Shown here in pieces: positions 1 through 5,991 of a stretch of 8,201 nucleotides of DNA (the first letter of the stretch is position 1; each line of letters opens with the position of its first letter). The notes under the pieces are model-generated. The model saw only the letters and a list, made by a program, of their open reading frames with translations, did not search any database and was not told the DNA's origin. The stretch comes from an uncultured Collinsella sp. (GTDB taxonomy: Bacteria > Actinomycetota > Coriobacteriia > Coriobacteriales > Coriobacteriaceae). The position numbers and the translations under genes are program-made. The stretch covers positions 1 to 8,201 of the forward strand of contig CAADSV010000185.1 of the NCBI GenBank assembly GCA_900751665.1, given 5' to 3'.

Positions 1-4
1 GCCT

Positions 5-2131
5 ATGGCACTTCGACATCATTGTCGCAGCCCCGACCCGCGGTCACGAGCGGGGGCTCCTATCTTTTTAGTGCCCTCGGATTGGGTCATAGTGTCTGAA
101 TCGCTCAACGGCGTCGCTCCTTTGTTCCGCAATGCCGTGAGCTATAAGGGTAAGCTCTATTTCTGCGGCAGCGTCAGGACCAATGACGGCAAAGGCGGCC
201 TGCCTGCTGTATACGAGATCGATCCTAAGACGGATGAGTACAAAGTTGTCTATCAGGGCCTTTCGAGCATGCAGGATTACGGTGCTGCCTACAAGCAGGG
301 CATTTCTACCGGTATCCGCGGCATGTGCGTCCATGATGGCCAGCTCGTCATCAGTAATGTGGGTAAAGACGCGAACGGTAATTTTGTGTCGACAATCCTG
401 ACGTCGTCTGACCCCTCGAAGGGCCAGGACAGCTTCACCGAGATTGCCAACTCGGAGACGCTGTTTGGCTATCCGGCGATTCGCTATCAGGACAGCATCT
501 ACGGCGGCGCCATTTGGGATATGGTCTCGTACAATGGCCATCTCTATGCGACCATCTGCACCGGTACGCCCGAGAACGCTCCCGATGATAATTCCATGCA
601 GTCGTTTGCCATGGTCCGTGGCGACAAGAATGCCGACGGCAGCTATTCGTGGACTCCCATTGTCGGCGATCAGAAGACGGACGGTGCAAAGTACTGCTTT
701 GGCATCGATCCTGCCCGTACCCGTTCTGGCGCTGCCAACCTCATCGTCTACAACGACTACCTCTATATCGGTGAATACAACGACGAGGAGATTGCCCTCG
801 AGCGCATCCTGTTCAACAAATCCAACACCGAAGAGGGCGGCAAGAGCAGCATGGGTGGCGTTGACTGCTCGTTTGTGAATGCCAATCTTGAGCAGTCGGT
901 TAACATCTATCGCATGGACAAGGACGAGAACATGGAGCTCGTCGTTGGCGATCGCACCGACATGTTCCCCGAGGGCGGTATTTCCGGCCTGACTTCGGGC
1001 TTTGGCCGAAACGAGAACCAGTACATTTGGCGCATGCAGAAGTTCGACGGCAAGCTGTATATCGGTACCTTTGATACCGCGAGCCTGCTTGAGCCGATCG
1101 GCCAGTTCTCCAATGGCGACATTATCGATATGACGCCCGAGGAGTGGGACTCTCAGGTTCAGCGCCTTAGGGACCTGCTCGATCACCTGCTCGACAAGAA
1201 ATCGCCTGACGACCCCATCGTTCCCGTGAACACGCTTGCGGACGATGATTCAAACGAGGCCGTCGAGGTCGATGATTCGAACGAAGCTGCTGAGGTTGAT
1301 GATTCAAACAAGGCCGTCGATGTCGATGACGAGAAGACCGAGGTTGCTAAGGGCTTTGGCGATCTGAGCGATGCGCTGGAGGATGCCGCGGGCGGTCTTT
1401 GCGATCAGGCCGCGACGATGTCCCAGGACTTTGAGGACGACGCCGCTTATGTCCAGAAGATCGATGGCGAGATCGCGTACTTCAAGTCCTTTGCCGACCA
1501 GTATCAGGACATGCTCGATAGCTATGAGAGCCTTAAGCAGCAGTACGAGGATGCCTATGGCACCGAGCTGCCGAGCGATATTCAGGATGCGCTCGATAAG
1601 CTGCTGAGCGAGGAGAACCTCAAGAAGTTGCAGAGTGTCCTTACGTGCATGTGTTACCTGCGCGATGCCGAGCGCGGCTTTGATATGTATGTGACCGAGG
1701 ACGGCGTGAACTTTACGACGCTGACGACCAATGGCTTTAACGATCCGTATAACCATGGTCTGCGCACCTTTGCGGTGACCAACCAGGGTCTGTGCCTTGG
1801 TACCGCCAACCCGTTCTATGGTTGCCAGGTCTGGATCCAGCGCAAGGAGAATTCGGAGAATCCGGTTGATCCCGGTACTCCGGATCCGACGGAACCCACC
1901 GATCCTTCGCAGCCGGGTGGCGGCGATCAGCCTGGCGGCAGCCAGACGGGGGGCAACGACCAGTCGAGCAGCACCACGACCACCGTCACGACGACCGCTA
2001 AGAAGACTCCGAAGGACGGCTCGCTGCCTCGCGCTGGCGACTCGACCCTCACGCTGGTCTTGGGATTGCTGGTTGCAGCTGCCGCAGTGCTTGGCATTGC
2101 TCTCGTCTTGCGCAAGCGTTCTCGTCGCTAG
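5..2131 (+). CDS. Sortase-anchored surface protein, propeller-like with helical insertion (5' end uncertain, possibly partial)
   Basis: Likely a wall-anchored extracellular protein; ligand and exact function are not recognised. Residue numbers count from the ATG at 5. Residues 45-375 carry repeated aromatic-x-G-x-L-Y strands (YKGKLY 47-52, HDGQL 110-114, YNGHLY 176-181, YNDYLYIG 249-256, FDGKLYIGT 347-355) typical of beta-propeller blades. A last strand pair (VTEDGVNF 563-570, NQGLCLGT 593-600, QVW 608-610) follows an insertion at about 377-560 that is helical and acidic and contains three 9-residue repeats. A Pro/Gly/Asp linker and Thr-rich stalk (618-666) precede LPRAGD (674-679), a hydrophobic span (about 681-702) and a basic tail RKRSRR, a complete cell-wall sorting signal. 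No signal peptide is seen. The first 25 residues are Arg/Pro-rich, unlike the acidic remainder, and no start (ATG 5, GTG 71, GTG 92) has a Shine-Dalgarno. The frame is open to the window edge, so the gene either starts upstream or is 5'-truncated. The C-terminal end is secure; the start is not. Confidence 0.8.
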   Translation: MALRHHCRSPDPRSRAGAPIFLVPSDWVIVSESLNGVAPLFRNAVSYKGKLYFCGSVRTNDGKGGLPAVYEIDPKTDEYKVVYQGLSSMQDYGAAYKQGISTGIRGMCVHDGQLVISNVGKDANGNFVSTILTSSDPSKGQDSFTEIANSETLFGYPAIRYQDSIYGGAIWDMVSYNGHLYATICTGTPENAPDDNSMQSFAMVRGDKNADGSYSWTPIVGDQKTDGAKYCFGIDPARTRSGAANLIVYNDYLYIGEYNDEEIALERILFNKSNTEEGGKSSMGGVDCSFVNANLEQSVNIYRMDKDENMELVVGDRTDMFPEGGISGLTSGFGRNENQYIWRMQKFDGKLYIGTFDTASLLEPIGQFSNGDIIDMTPEEWDSQVQRLRDLLDHLLDKKSPDDPIVPVNTLADDDSNEAVEVDDSNEAAEVDDSNKAVDVDDEKTEVAKGFGDLSDALEDAAGGLCDQAATMSQDFEDDAAYVQKIDGEIAYFKSFADQYQDMLDSYESLKQQYEDAYGTELPSDIQDALDKLLSEENLKKLQSVLTCMCYLRDAERGFDMYVTEDGVNFTTLTTNGFNDPYNHGLRTFAVTNQGLCLGTANPFYGCQVWIQRKENSENPVDPGTPDPTEPTDPSQPGGGDQPGGSQTGGNDQSSSTTTTVTTTAKKTPKDGSLPRAGDSTLTLVLGLLVAAAAVLGIALVLRKRSRR
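29..69 (+). terminator. Terminator-like GC hairpin with T-run at the left edge
   Basis: A GC-rich inverted repeat (AGCCCC near 29-34, or CCCGC at 37-41, pairing with GCGGGGGCT at 50-58) is followed by CCTATC and five T residues at 65-69. This looks like an intrinsic terminator for a plus-strand transcript coming from outside the window. The stem can pair in two registers and has a bulge, so it is less clean than the terminators at 2296 and 5992. It lies inside the open reading frame of the surface protein, which argues that the first ~22 codons of that frame may not be real coding sequence. Confidence 0.45.
1244..1324 (+). repeat. Three tandem 27-nt in-frame repeats in the surface protein
   Basis: Three consecutive 27-base units (1244-1270, 1271-1297, 1298-1324) encode DDSNEAVEV, DDSNEAAEV and DDSNKAVDV, followed by a partial DD. 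The units differ at several third positions, so the array has diverged since duplication. It gives a strongly acidic flexible hinge at residues 414-440, inside the helical insertion between propeller blades. Copy number could vary between strains. Confidence 0.9.
2024..2128 (+). other. Cell-wall sorting signal (LPRAGD, membrane span, basic tail)
   Basis: Codons 674-708 encode LPRAGD, then a hydrophobic stretch with LVLGLLVAAAAVLGIALVL, then RKRSRR before the stop. This is the three-part arrangement recognised by sortases. The fourth motif residue, the acyl-donor position, is Ala rather than the Thr of canonical LPXTG, so the matching sortase must accept an LPXAG-type site. No sortase gene lies in the window. 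Confidence 0.85.
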
Positions 2132-2553
2132 GCTCGTCCGCGTAGCTCAATGTCCTGGATATCGTCGAAGTTGATGGCGATATCCCTGAGTTTGAGCAGC
2201 TTGAATGCGGGTAACGCTTCGTCGAGAATGCCCGTGCGGCTACGATAGCCGTACGTATCGTAATAGGTGACGCGCACCAAGTCGCCGCGTTTGAGGCCCT
2301 CGAGCTTTTGCGAAAGCTCGAGGGCTTTTTCTTCCGTGAGCTCACGTTTTTGCTCGACGGTGATTTCCTGCTTGCGCACGAGTTCGTAGTATCCCGTGAG
2401 GGCGGCAAAGGGCATAAACTGTGCGGCGCGGTTGGCGCGCACGGCACCGTTGGCAGTGAGGTTGGGGTCGGCTGCGCGGCGTCTGCCCTCGGGGTCCGCC
2501 AGGCGCTCGAAGGCGGTCGGCGGGCGCATGGGCTGTTGTTTGGGTTTAGGCAC
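2128..2553 (-). CDS. YolD-like protein, partner of the Y-family polymerase
   Basis: A 141-residue YolD-like protein. The family is commonly encoded next to UvrX/UmuC-like polymerases in Gram-positives and is thought to act in the same damage-tolerance role; its biochemistry is not settled. Visible hallmarks are RAAQFMPFAALTGYYE (about residues 42-57, the family's R-x-x-x-F-x-P-F-x-A-L-x-G-Y core), a charged helix (about 63-86), then small beta strands with GDLVRVTYYD, a Gly turn and INFDDIQDIE, as in the usual YolD fold. Start choice: a TTG at 2563-2565 is possible, but GGAGG at 2559-2563 sits 5 bases before a GTG at 2551-2553, which I take as the start. That gives an 8-base overlap with the polymerase stop, so translation is probably coupled. 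The stop shares a CTAG with the convergent surface gene. It is transcribed from the LexA-type promoter at about 4100. Confidence 0.85.
   Translation of the reverse strand: MPKPKQQPMRPPTAFERLADPEGRRRAADPNLTANGAVRANRAAQFMPFAALTGYYELVRKQEITVEQKRELTEEKALELSQKLEGLKRGDLVRVTYYDTYGYRSRTGILDEALPAFKLLKLRDIAINFDDIQDIELRGRA
2296..2333 (+). terminator. Intrinsic terminator for the surface gene, antisense inside the yolD-like gene
   Basis: A perfect 13-bp stem (GCCCTCGAGCTTT at 2296-2308 with its complement at 2313-2325) closes a 4-base loop TGCG and is followed immediately by TTTTTCTT on the plus strand. It begins 164 bases after the surface-protein stop and lies wholly within the oppositely oriented yolD-like coding region, where it encodes part of the helix KALELSQKLEGL. 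On the minus strand the hairpin is followed by GGCCTC rather than a T-run, so it should terminate only plus-strand transcripts. Confidence 0.8.
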
Positions 2554-4051
2554 GGTGTCCTCCAACTTGATCGTTGCGCTCGCGCGCGGTGGCGCCGGCG
2601 GTAAAGCTTAATCCCTTGACGAGCGCGTTTTTGCCGTACTTGCCTTTCACGGCCAGGACGGCGCGCGCCAGGTCGCGCTCGCGCTCATCGGCCTCGATAT
2701 CGCTGAACAGATCGATGGTGGCAAATTCCTCGGGCATGAGGTTGCCAAATCCCAGATTGATACGCTTGACCGGTCGCTTGGGGTCGACCGTTTGTGCCCA
2801 AAGGTCATCGAAATACCCCATGATCTTCTTAAACGAATTGGTGCGCTCGGGCAGCTTGCGCGAGGCGTTGGAGTGCGCAAAGAGTGAGGCATAGCCGCCA
2901 CGCGGTTTGCCGCCATGCTCTCCCACAAAGATGCCATCGATTGCCTGCGCTTCGCGTACCAGGCGGCGCCTTTCGTCATCGCACTGGACGGGCTTGGGAG
3001 CACGGGGCGCGAGCTCGGGGCCGGCGGTTGCGGTGGGTTCGATACTCGATGTGCTCGAGCGCAGGTGGCCGCATCCGTCCACATATTGCGCTGTACCGCT
3101 GGCGTCGAGGCGGCGTATGTCAGCGCGCTCGCTCGCGTAGCCCACAAAGAGCGAGATGCTGTCGCAGACCACGTGCTTATCGACCAAGTCCAACACGGCA
3201 CTGTCGACCATCTCGCGCAAGACGGTGTAGGCTTGCTCGTAGGCATAGCCCTTCGAGAGCACCTGTCCTGTGGTGGTCGAGGTCGCTTGCGGGCGATAGG
3301 CTTGGATATCGGCGATGGTTGTCGGCTCGCGCCCAAAGGCGTGGTCGATGAGATATTCGGCATTGACGCCGAGCTCGTCGTAGAGCAGGTTTTCGTCGAG
3401 CGCGGCGACGCCCATCAGGTCGTAGACGCCATACTTTTCGAGTCGGGCTGCCACACCGGGGCCGATGCCCCAGATGTCGGTGATGGGGCGATGGGGCCAG
3501 ATCTCCTTGCGAAAGGTCTCGTCGTCGAGTTTGCCGATGCGACTGGGTACGTGCTTGGCGGTGACGTCGAGCGCCACCTTGGCCTGGAATAGGTTGGGGC
3601 CGATGCCGACCGTCGCCGTGATGCCGGTGCGCGCCAAGACCTCGTCGCGCAGCGTGCAGGCGAGCCCTTCCGCATCTGTGTGATAGAGGTCCAGATAGGG
3701 CGTCACGTCGATAAAGCACTCATCGATGGAGTAGACGTGCACGTCCTGGGGGCTGACGTATTCCAGATAGATACCGTAGATTTTCGCCGACACCTCCATG
3801 TAGTGCTGCATGCGCGGTACGGCCGTGATGTAGTCGATGCCATCGGGAATCTCAAATAGGCGGCAGCGATTGTGAATTCCTAAGTCCTTCATGGCCTGCG
3901 TGATGGCGAGGCAGATGGTCGTGCGCCCGCGCGATTCGTCGGCAACGACTAGGTTGGTGGTGAGCGGATCGAGCCCACGGTCGACGCACTCGACGCTGGC
4001 ATAAAACGTCTTGAGGTCGATGCAGATATAGGTGTGCTGCTCGTGCCCCAC
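2546..4051 (-). CDS. Y-family (UmuC/UvrX-like) translesion DNA polymerase
   Basis: A lesion-bypass polymerase of about 501 residues, adding nucleotides opposite damaged template in the SOS response. Numbered from the GTG at 4049-4051: the palm begins IDLKTFYASVE with metal-binding Asp12 and steric-gate Tyr17. YSIDECFIDV carries the catalytic pair Asp110-Glu111. TVGIGPNLFQAKVALD (about 147-162) is the conserved palm/thumb block, and the helix-hairpin-helix WGIGPGVAARLEKYG follows at about 194. The C-terminal little finger ends with KYGKNALVKG and RNDQVGGHR, conserved endings of the UvrX type rather than DinB. Between SLFVGY and SRKLPERTNSF lies a long, low-complexity insertion of about 80-90 residues. 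The reading frame extends 24 codons further up to a TTG, but those codons are the promoter and operators, and GGGAGGA marks the GTG as the start. It leads an operon with the overlapping yolD-like gene. I leave the symbol empty because uvrX, umuC and dinP are all used for this group. Confidence 0.92.
   Translation of the reverse strand: MGHEQHTYICIDLKTFYASVECVDRGLDPLTTNLVVADESRGRTTICLAITQAMKDLGIHNRCRLFEIPDGIDYITAVPRMQHYMEVSAKIYGIYLEYVSPQDVHVYSIDECFIDVTPYLDLYHTDAEGLACTLRDEVLARTGITATVGIGPNLFQAKVALDVTAKHVPSRIGKLDDETFRKEIWPHRPITDIWGIGPGVAARLEKYGVYDLMGVAALDENLLYDELGVNAEYLIDHAFGREPTTIADIQAYRPQATSTTTGQVLSKGYAYEQAYTVLREMVDSAVLDLVDKHVVCDSISLFVGYASERADIRRLDASGTAQYVDGCGHLRSSTSSIEPTATAGPELAPRAPKPVQCDDERRRLVREAQAIDGIFVGEHGGKPRGGYASLFAHSNASRKLPERTNSFKKIMGYFDDLWAQTVDPKRPVKRINLGFGNLMPEEFATIDLFSDIEADERERDLARAVLAVKGKYGKNALVKGLSFTAGATARERNDQVGGHRA
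2559..2563 (-). promoter_or_regulatory. RBS deciding the GTG start of the yolD-like gene
   Basis: GGAGG on the minus strand, 5 bases (ACACC) before GTG at 2551-2553. It lies within the last codons of the polymerase gene. It overlaps the alternative TTG start at 2563-2565 and so cannot serve it, which favours the shorter 141-residue product. Confidence 0.75.
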
Positions 4052-4054
4052 GCG

Positions 4055-4061
4055 TCCTCCC
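4055..4061 (-). promoter_or_regulatory. RBS deciding the GTG start of the polymerase
   Basis: GGGAGGA on the minus strand, 3 bases before GTG at 4049-4051. It is the only Shine-Dalgarno-like match near the candidate starts. The upstream ATGs at 4061-4063 and 4070-4072 have none, and ATG at 4115-4117 lies in the promoter spacer. Confidence 0.75.
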
Positions 4062-4063
4062 AT

Positions 4064-4077
4064 CAAACACATGTTCT
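4064..4077 (-). promoter_or_regulatory. Second LexA/SOS-box-like operator
   Basis: On the minus strand this reads AGAACATGTGTTTG. Against the Gram-positive SOS box CGAACRNRYGTTCG it keeps the GAAC half and GTT but differs at two outer positions. It lies between the first box and the RBS, 17 bases centre to centre from the first box, so two LexA dimers could bind side by side. Confidence 0.6.
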
Positions 4078-4080
4078 TAT

Positions 4081-4094
4081 CGAATACATGTTCG
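4081..4094 (-). promoter_or_regulatory. LexA/SOS-box operator of the polymerase operon
   Basis: On the minus strand this reads CGAACATGTATTCG, differing from the Gram-positive SOS-box consensus CGAACRNRYGTTCG at one position. It directly abuts the -10 element (4095-4100) and should cover the transcription start, a classic repressing position. It controls a translesion polymerase, a typical SOS target. Confidence 0.8.
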
Positions 4095-4123
4095 ATAATA
4101 CCCGCTTGTGCGGACATCGTCAA
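4095..4123 (-). promoter_or_regulatory. Sigma-70-type promoter of the polymerase/yolD-like operon
   Basis: On the minus strand TTGACG (4118-4123) and TATTAT (4095-4100) are separated by exactly 17 bases (4101-4117). Both hexamers are one base from consensus. Transcription should start about 7 bases past 4095, inside the first SOS box. The -35 TTG coincides with the furthest in-frame upstream start codon of the polymerase frame, which therefore cannot be on the mRNA. Confidence 0.8.
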
Positions 4124-4175
4124 AACCTGTCCCTTTTTGGTCGGTCGCCGTTTGAGGGCGGATTGGCAACGCTCG

Positions 4176-4204
4176 CTGATTGTAGTCTTGACCTGCGCTA
4201 GAAT
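4176..4204 (+). promoter_or_regulatory. Candidate pgi promoter
   Basis: TAGAAT at 4199-4204 matches the -10 consensus at five of six positions, 59 bases before the pgi ATG. The sequence 17 bases upstream (CTGATT, 4176-4181) is a poor -35. A TTGACC at 4188-4193 is too close to TAGAAT to belong to the same promoter and has no good -10 of its own. Orientation and distance fit, but the -35 is weak. Confidence 0.4.
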
Positions 4205-4221
4205 AGTGGCATCTGAATGTC

Positions 4222-4245
4222 CGGGCGCATGGAGGCGTGCGCCCG
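4222..4245 (+). promoter_or_regulatory. Leader hairpin upstream of pgi
   Basis: A perfect 8-bp GC-rich stem (CGGGCGCA at 4222-4229 with TGCGCCCG at 4238-4245) closes an 8-base loop TGGAGGCG. It lies between the candidate promoter and the true RBS, ending 6 bases before GAGGAGG. There is no T-run, so it is not a terminator. It could stabilise the mRNA or present the loop GGAGG to a protein, an RNA or the ribosome; the role is unknown. Confidence 0.5.
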
Positions 4246-4251
4246 TATGCT

Positions 4252-4258
4252 GAGGAGG
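4252..4258 (+). promoter_or_regulatory. RBS of pgi
   Basis: GAGGAGG lies 5 bases (ACTTT) before ATG at 4264. It selects this ATG over the in-frame GTG at 4237, whose nearest GGAGG is only one base away and lies in a hairpin loop. Confidence 0.85.
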
Positions 4259-4263
4259 ACTTT

Positions 4264-5958
4264 ATGGCAACTGTTGCCGCACCTATCGATGCTACGTCGA
4301 CTGCCGCTTGGAAGGCGCTCGAGGCTCATCAGGAGAAGCTCGAGGCCGAAGGTATCGACCTCAAGGCCTGGTTCGCTGCTGACGCCGAGCGCGTGAACAA
4401 GCTGAGCTTTGACGCCGGTGACCTGCACTTCGATCTGTCGAAGAACCTGGTGACCGATGAGACCGTCAAGCTGCTGTGCGATCTTGCCCGCGAGGTGAAG
4501 CTCGAGGAGCGCCGCGACGCCATGTTCTCCGGCGAGCACATCAACACCACCGAGGACCGCGCCGTCCTGCACACCGCGCTGCGCCGCCCGGCAAGCGAGA
4601 AGGGCCAGCTCATCGTCGACGGCCAGGACGTCGTCGCCGACGTGCACGAGGTCCTCGACCGCATGTATGCCTTCGCCGAGCGCGTGCGCTCCGGTGAGTG
4701 GAAGGGCGTTACCGGCAAGAAGATCGAGCATCTGGTGTCCATCGGCATCGGCGGCTCCGACCTGGGCCCGGTCATGGCTTACGAGGCCCTGCGTCCCTAT
4801 GCCGACGCCGGTATTGATTGCCGCTATATCTCCAACATCGATCCCAACGACCAGGCCGAGAAACTCAAGGGTTTGGATCCCGAGACCACGCTCGTGATCA
4901 TTGTCTCCAAGACCTTCACCACGCTCGAGACCCTCACCAACGCCCGCGAGGTCAAGACCTGGATGCTCGAGCAGCTCAAGGCTCAGGGCGCCATCGACGG
5001 CTCCGATGAGCAGAACGCCGAGGCCGTGGCAAAGCACTTCGTCGCCGTCTCCACCGCACTCGAGAAGGTTGAGGCCTTCGGTATCGACCCCGCCAACGCC
5101 TTCGGTTTCTGGAACTGGGTCGGCGGCCGCTACTCCGTCGACTCCGCCGTGGGCCTGTCGCTGATCGTCGTGCTTGGCCCCGAGCGCTTCCAGCAGTTCC
5201 TCGAGGGCTTCCACGCCATCGACGAGTACTTCTGCAACACGCCGCTCGAGAACAATGCCGTCGCGCTGATGGGTCTGCTCAACGTCTGGTACGTCAACTT
5301 CTTCGGTTCCAAGAGCCACGCCGTGCTTCCGTACTGCCAGTATCTGCACCGCTTCCCGGCCTACCTGCAGCAGCTCACCATGGAGTCCAACGGCAAGCAT
5401 GTCCGCTGGGACGGCAGCGCCGTGACCTCCGACACCGGTGAGATCTTCTGGGGCGAGCCCGGCACCAACGGCCAGCATGCCTTCTACCAGCTGCTGCACC
5501 AGGGCACCGTGGTGGTTCCGGCCGATTTCATCGCCTTCGCCAACACTGCCAACCCTGCGACCGATAGCGGTCAGGACGTGCATGAGCTGTTCCTGGGCAA
5601 CTTCCTGGCCCAGACCAAGGCGCTCGCTTTTGGTAAGACGGCCGATGAGGTGCGCGCCGAGGGCACGCCCGAGCAGATCGTCCCGGCCCGTTGCTTTGAG
5701 GGCAACCGCCCGACGACCTCGATCTTCGGCGACACGCTGACCCCGTTTGCGCTCGGCGAGCTCATCGCCCTGTACGAGCACATCACGTTTGTCGAGGGCA
5801 CGGTCTGGGGCATCGACTCCTACGACCAGTGGGGCGTCGAGCTGGGCAAGCAGCTTGCCAAGCAGATCACCCCGGCCTTCCACGACGACGCCGCCAAGGC
5901 CGAGCAGGACGCTTCGACCCAGGCGCTCATCGAGTTCTACCGCGCTCACCGCAAGTAG
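4264..5958 (+). CDS. pgi: Glucose-6-phosphate isomerase
   Basis: Cytoplasmic phosphoglucose isomerase interconverting glucose 6-phosphate and fructose 6-phosphate in glycolysis and gluconeogenesis. It is 564 residues, normal for the large PGI class (the E. coli enzyme is about 550). Two sugar-isomerase (SIS) domains are present. Visible signatures: SIGIGGSDLGP (phosphate-binding loop, about 160-170), SKTFTTLET starting at 215, the PGI signature FWNWVGGRYSVDSAVG at 282-297, Glu374 in TMESNGK (the catalytic base position), His405 in PGTNGQHAFYQ (ring opening), and the second signature GIDSYDQWGVELGKQLA with Lys529. All expected active-site residues are present and the frame is intact. ATG 4264 is chosen for its RBS. 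The gene is divergent from the SOS polymerase operon, has its own leader and ends in its own terminator, so it is probably monocistronic. Its codon use is strongly GC3-biased, as expected for a highly expressed core gene, and this also produces long antisense open frames. Confidence 0.98.
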   Translation: MATVAAPIDATSTAAWKALEAHQEKLEAEGIDLKAWFAADAERVNKLSFDAGDLHFDLSKNLVTDETVKLLCDLAREVKLEERRDAMFSGEHINTTEDRAVLHTALRRPASEKGQLIVDGQDVVADVHEVLDRMYAFAERVRSGEWKGVTGKKIEHLVSIGIGGSDLGPVMAYEALRPYADAGIDCRYISNIDPNDQAEKLKGLDPETTLVIIVSKTFTTLETLTNAREVKTWMLEQLKAQGAIDGSDEQNAEAVAKHFVAVSTALEKVEAFGIDPANAFGFWNWVGGRYSVDSAVGLSLIVVLGPERFQQFLEGFHAIDEYFCNTPLENNAVALMGLLNVWYVNFFGSKSHAVLPYCQYLHRFPAYLQQLTMESNGKHVRWDGSAVTSDTGEIFWGEPGTNGQHAFYQLLHQGTVVVPADFIAFANTANPATDSGQDVHELFLGNFLAQTKALAFGKTADEVRAEGTPEQIVPARCFEGNRPTTSIFGDTLTPFALGELIALYEHITFVEGTVWGIDSYDQWGVELGKQLAKQITPAFHDDAAKAEQDASTQALIEFYRAHRK

Positions 5959-5991
5959 TCGCTGCTGTTAACGCATTGCGCCTTATAGCCA

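Noticed and set aside
68..1186. 372-codon open frame antisense to the surface gene
   Set aside because: Composition is that of a shadow frame (Ala, Val, Arg, Ile-rich), with no domain and no initiation signal. The plus-strand protein has clear repeated motifs.
2107..2116. CTTGCGCAAG palindrome near the surface-gene end
   Set aside because: A short 10-base palindrome within coding sequence, with no T-run or second copy; it is likely chance and not a terminator of the yolD-like gene.
4188..4204. TTGACC and TAGAAT as one promoter
   Set aside because: They are separated by only 5 bases, far from the ~17 needed, so they cannot serve as -35 and -10 of one promoter.
4198..5949. 583-codon open frame antisense to pgi
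   Set aside because: pgi is certain from its active-site signatures. The antisense frame is Val/Gly/Leu-rich with no recognisable motif, as expected opposite a GC3-biased gene, and it has no RBS.
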